From assembly GCA_021323255.1 (NCBI GenBank), contig JAJTCL010000202.1, forward strand, positions 1-5,647: a stretch of DNA of 5,647 bases, written 5' to 3'. Positions within the stretch are counted from its first letter, which is position 1. Each line of letters begins with the position of its first letter. The position numbers and the translations under genes are program-made. The notes beneath the pieces are model-generated. The model ran no database searches and had not been told where the DNA came from. It worked only from the letters and a program-made list of their open reading frames with translations. The DNA comes from Propionibacteriaceae bacterium. GTDB lineage: Bacteria; Actinomycetota; Actinomycetes; Propionibacteriales; Propionibacteriaceae. Shown here piece after piece: positions 5,601 to 5,647 of this stretch.

Positions 5601-5647
5601 ACGACGACGGCGGCGGATTCCAAGCCCGATGCGCGAGCAGCGCACAA

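Larger units (their letters stand above)
5492..5647. other. Region upstream of the winged-helix gene, no firm gene
   Basis: This stretch holds the palindrome and dyad repeats described separately, a purine tract GGAGGAGGAGGGAG (5562-5575), and triplet runs near 5599-5616. The purine tract sits six to ten bases before a + strand GTG at 5581, whose frame stays open to the window end but encodes a run of six arginines and no recognisable domain. On the - strand the winged-helix frame is also open to the edge. Whether a divergent gene starts here cannot be settled from this window. Confidence 0.5.

Noticed and set aside
5492..5647. Extension of the winged-helix protein to the window edge
   Set aside because: The frame is open, but the added residues are Pro/Ala/Arg-rich and low complexity, and the best ribosome binding site fits the ATG at 5491.
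1..5647. tRNA, rRNA, CRISPR, transposase or phage sequence
   Set aside because: No cloverleaf, rRNA core, regularly spaced repeats, or transposase or integrase motifs were seen on either strand.

Overview
The window reads as a stretch of a high-GC actinobacterial chromosome. GC is visibly high throughout and concentrated at third codon positions, and the protein motifs look actinobacterial. The gene order (a possible ruvX end, mltG, aroE, aroC, aroK, aroB) matches the conserved actinobacterial order known from Mycobacterium tuberculosis. The flavour of AroE and MltG suggests a Propionibacteriales-like organism, but that is a weak inference made without any database search.

Bases 1-104 hold what may be the 3' end of an upstream gene, two adjacent inverted repeats and the ribosome binding site of mltG. 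Bases 105-4862 are a tightly packed + strand operon: mltG (endolytic murein transglycosylase), aroE (shikimate dehydrogenase), aroC (chorismate synthase), aroK (shikimate kinase) and aroB (3-dehydroquinate synthase). The junctions are an 11-base overlap or 19-base gap depending on the aroE start, then a 2-base gap, a 4-base overlap of the ATGA type, and a 17-base overlap. Strong Shine-Dalgarno sequences are absent inside the operon, so translational coupling is likely.

The four aro enzymes cover steps 2, 4, 5 and 7 of the shikimate pathway. DAHP synthase, dehydroquinate dehydratase (step 3) and EPSP synthase (step 6) are not in the window and must lie elsewhere. MltG is the only non-aromatic member; it cuts nascent glycan strands at the membrane.

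Bases 4859-5491 hold a convergent - strand gene for a 210-residue winged-helix protein of unknown function, with a distinctive conserved-looking C-terminal motif (DSCH...WFQLHEDLL). Its stop codon overlaps that of aroB, so the two genes share their ends. A hairpin that can fold much better in the aro transcript than in the opposite transcript lies just past the aroB stop. Bases 5492-5647 contain no gene I can support firmly. They hold the start region of the - strand gene, a short palindrome, and two exact copies of an 11-base dyad that could be operators.

Most of this window is ordinary core metabolism. I see no mobile element, CRISPR array, tRNA or rRNA, and no evidence of a wholly new system. 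The least understood items are the winged-helix gene and its upstream repeats.
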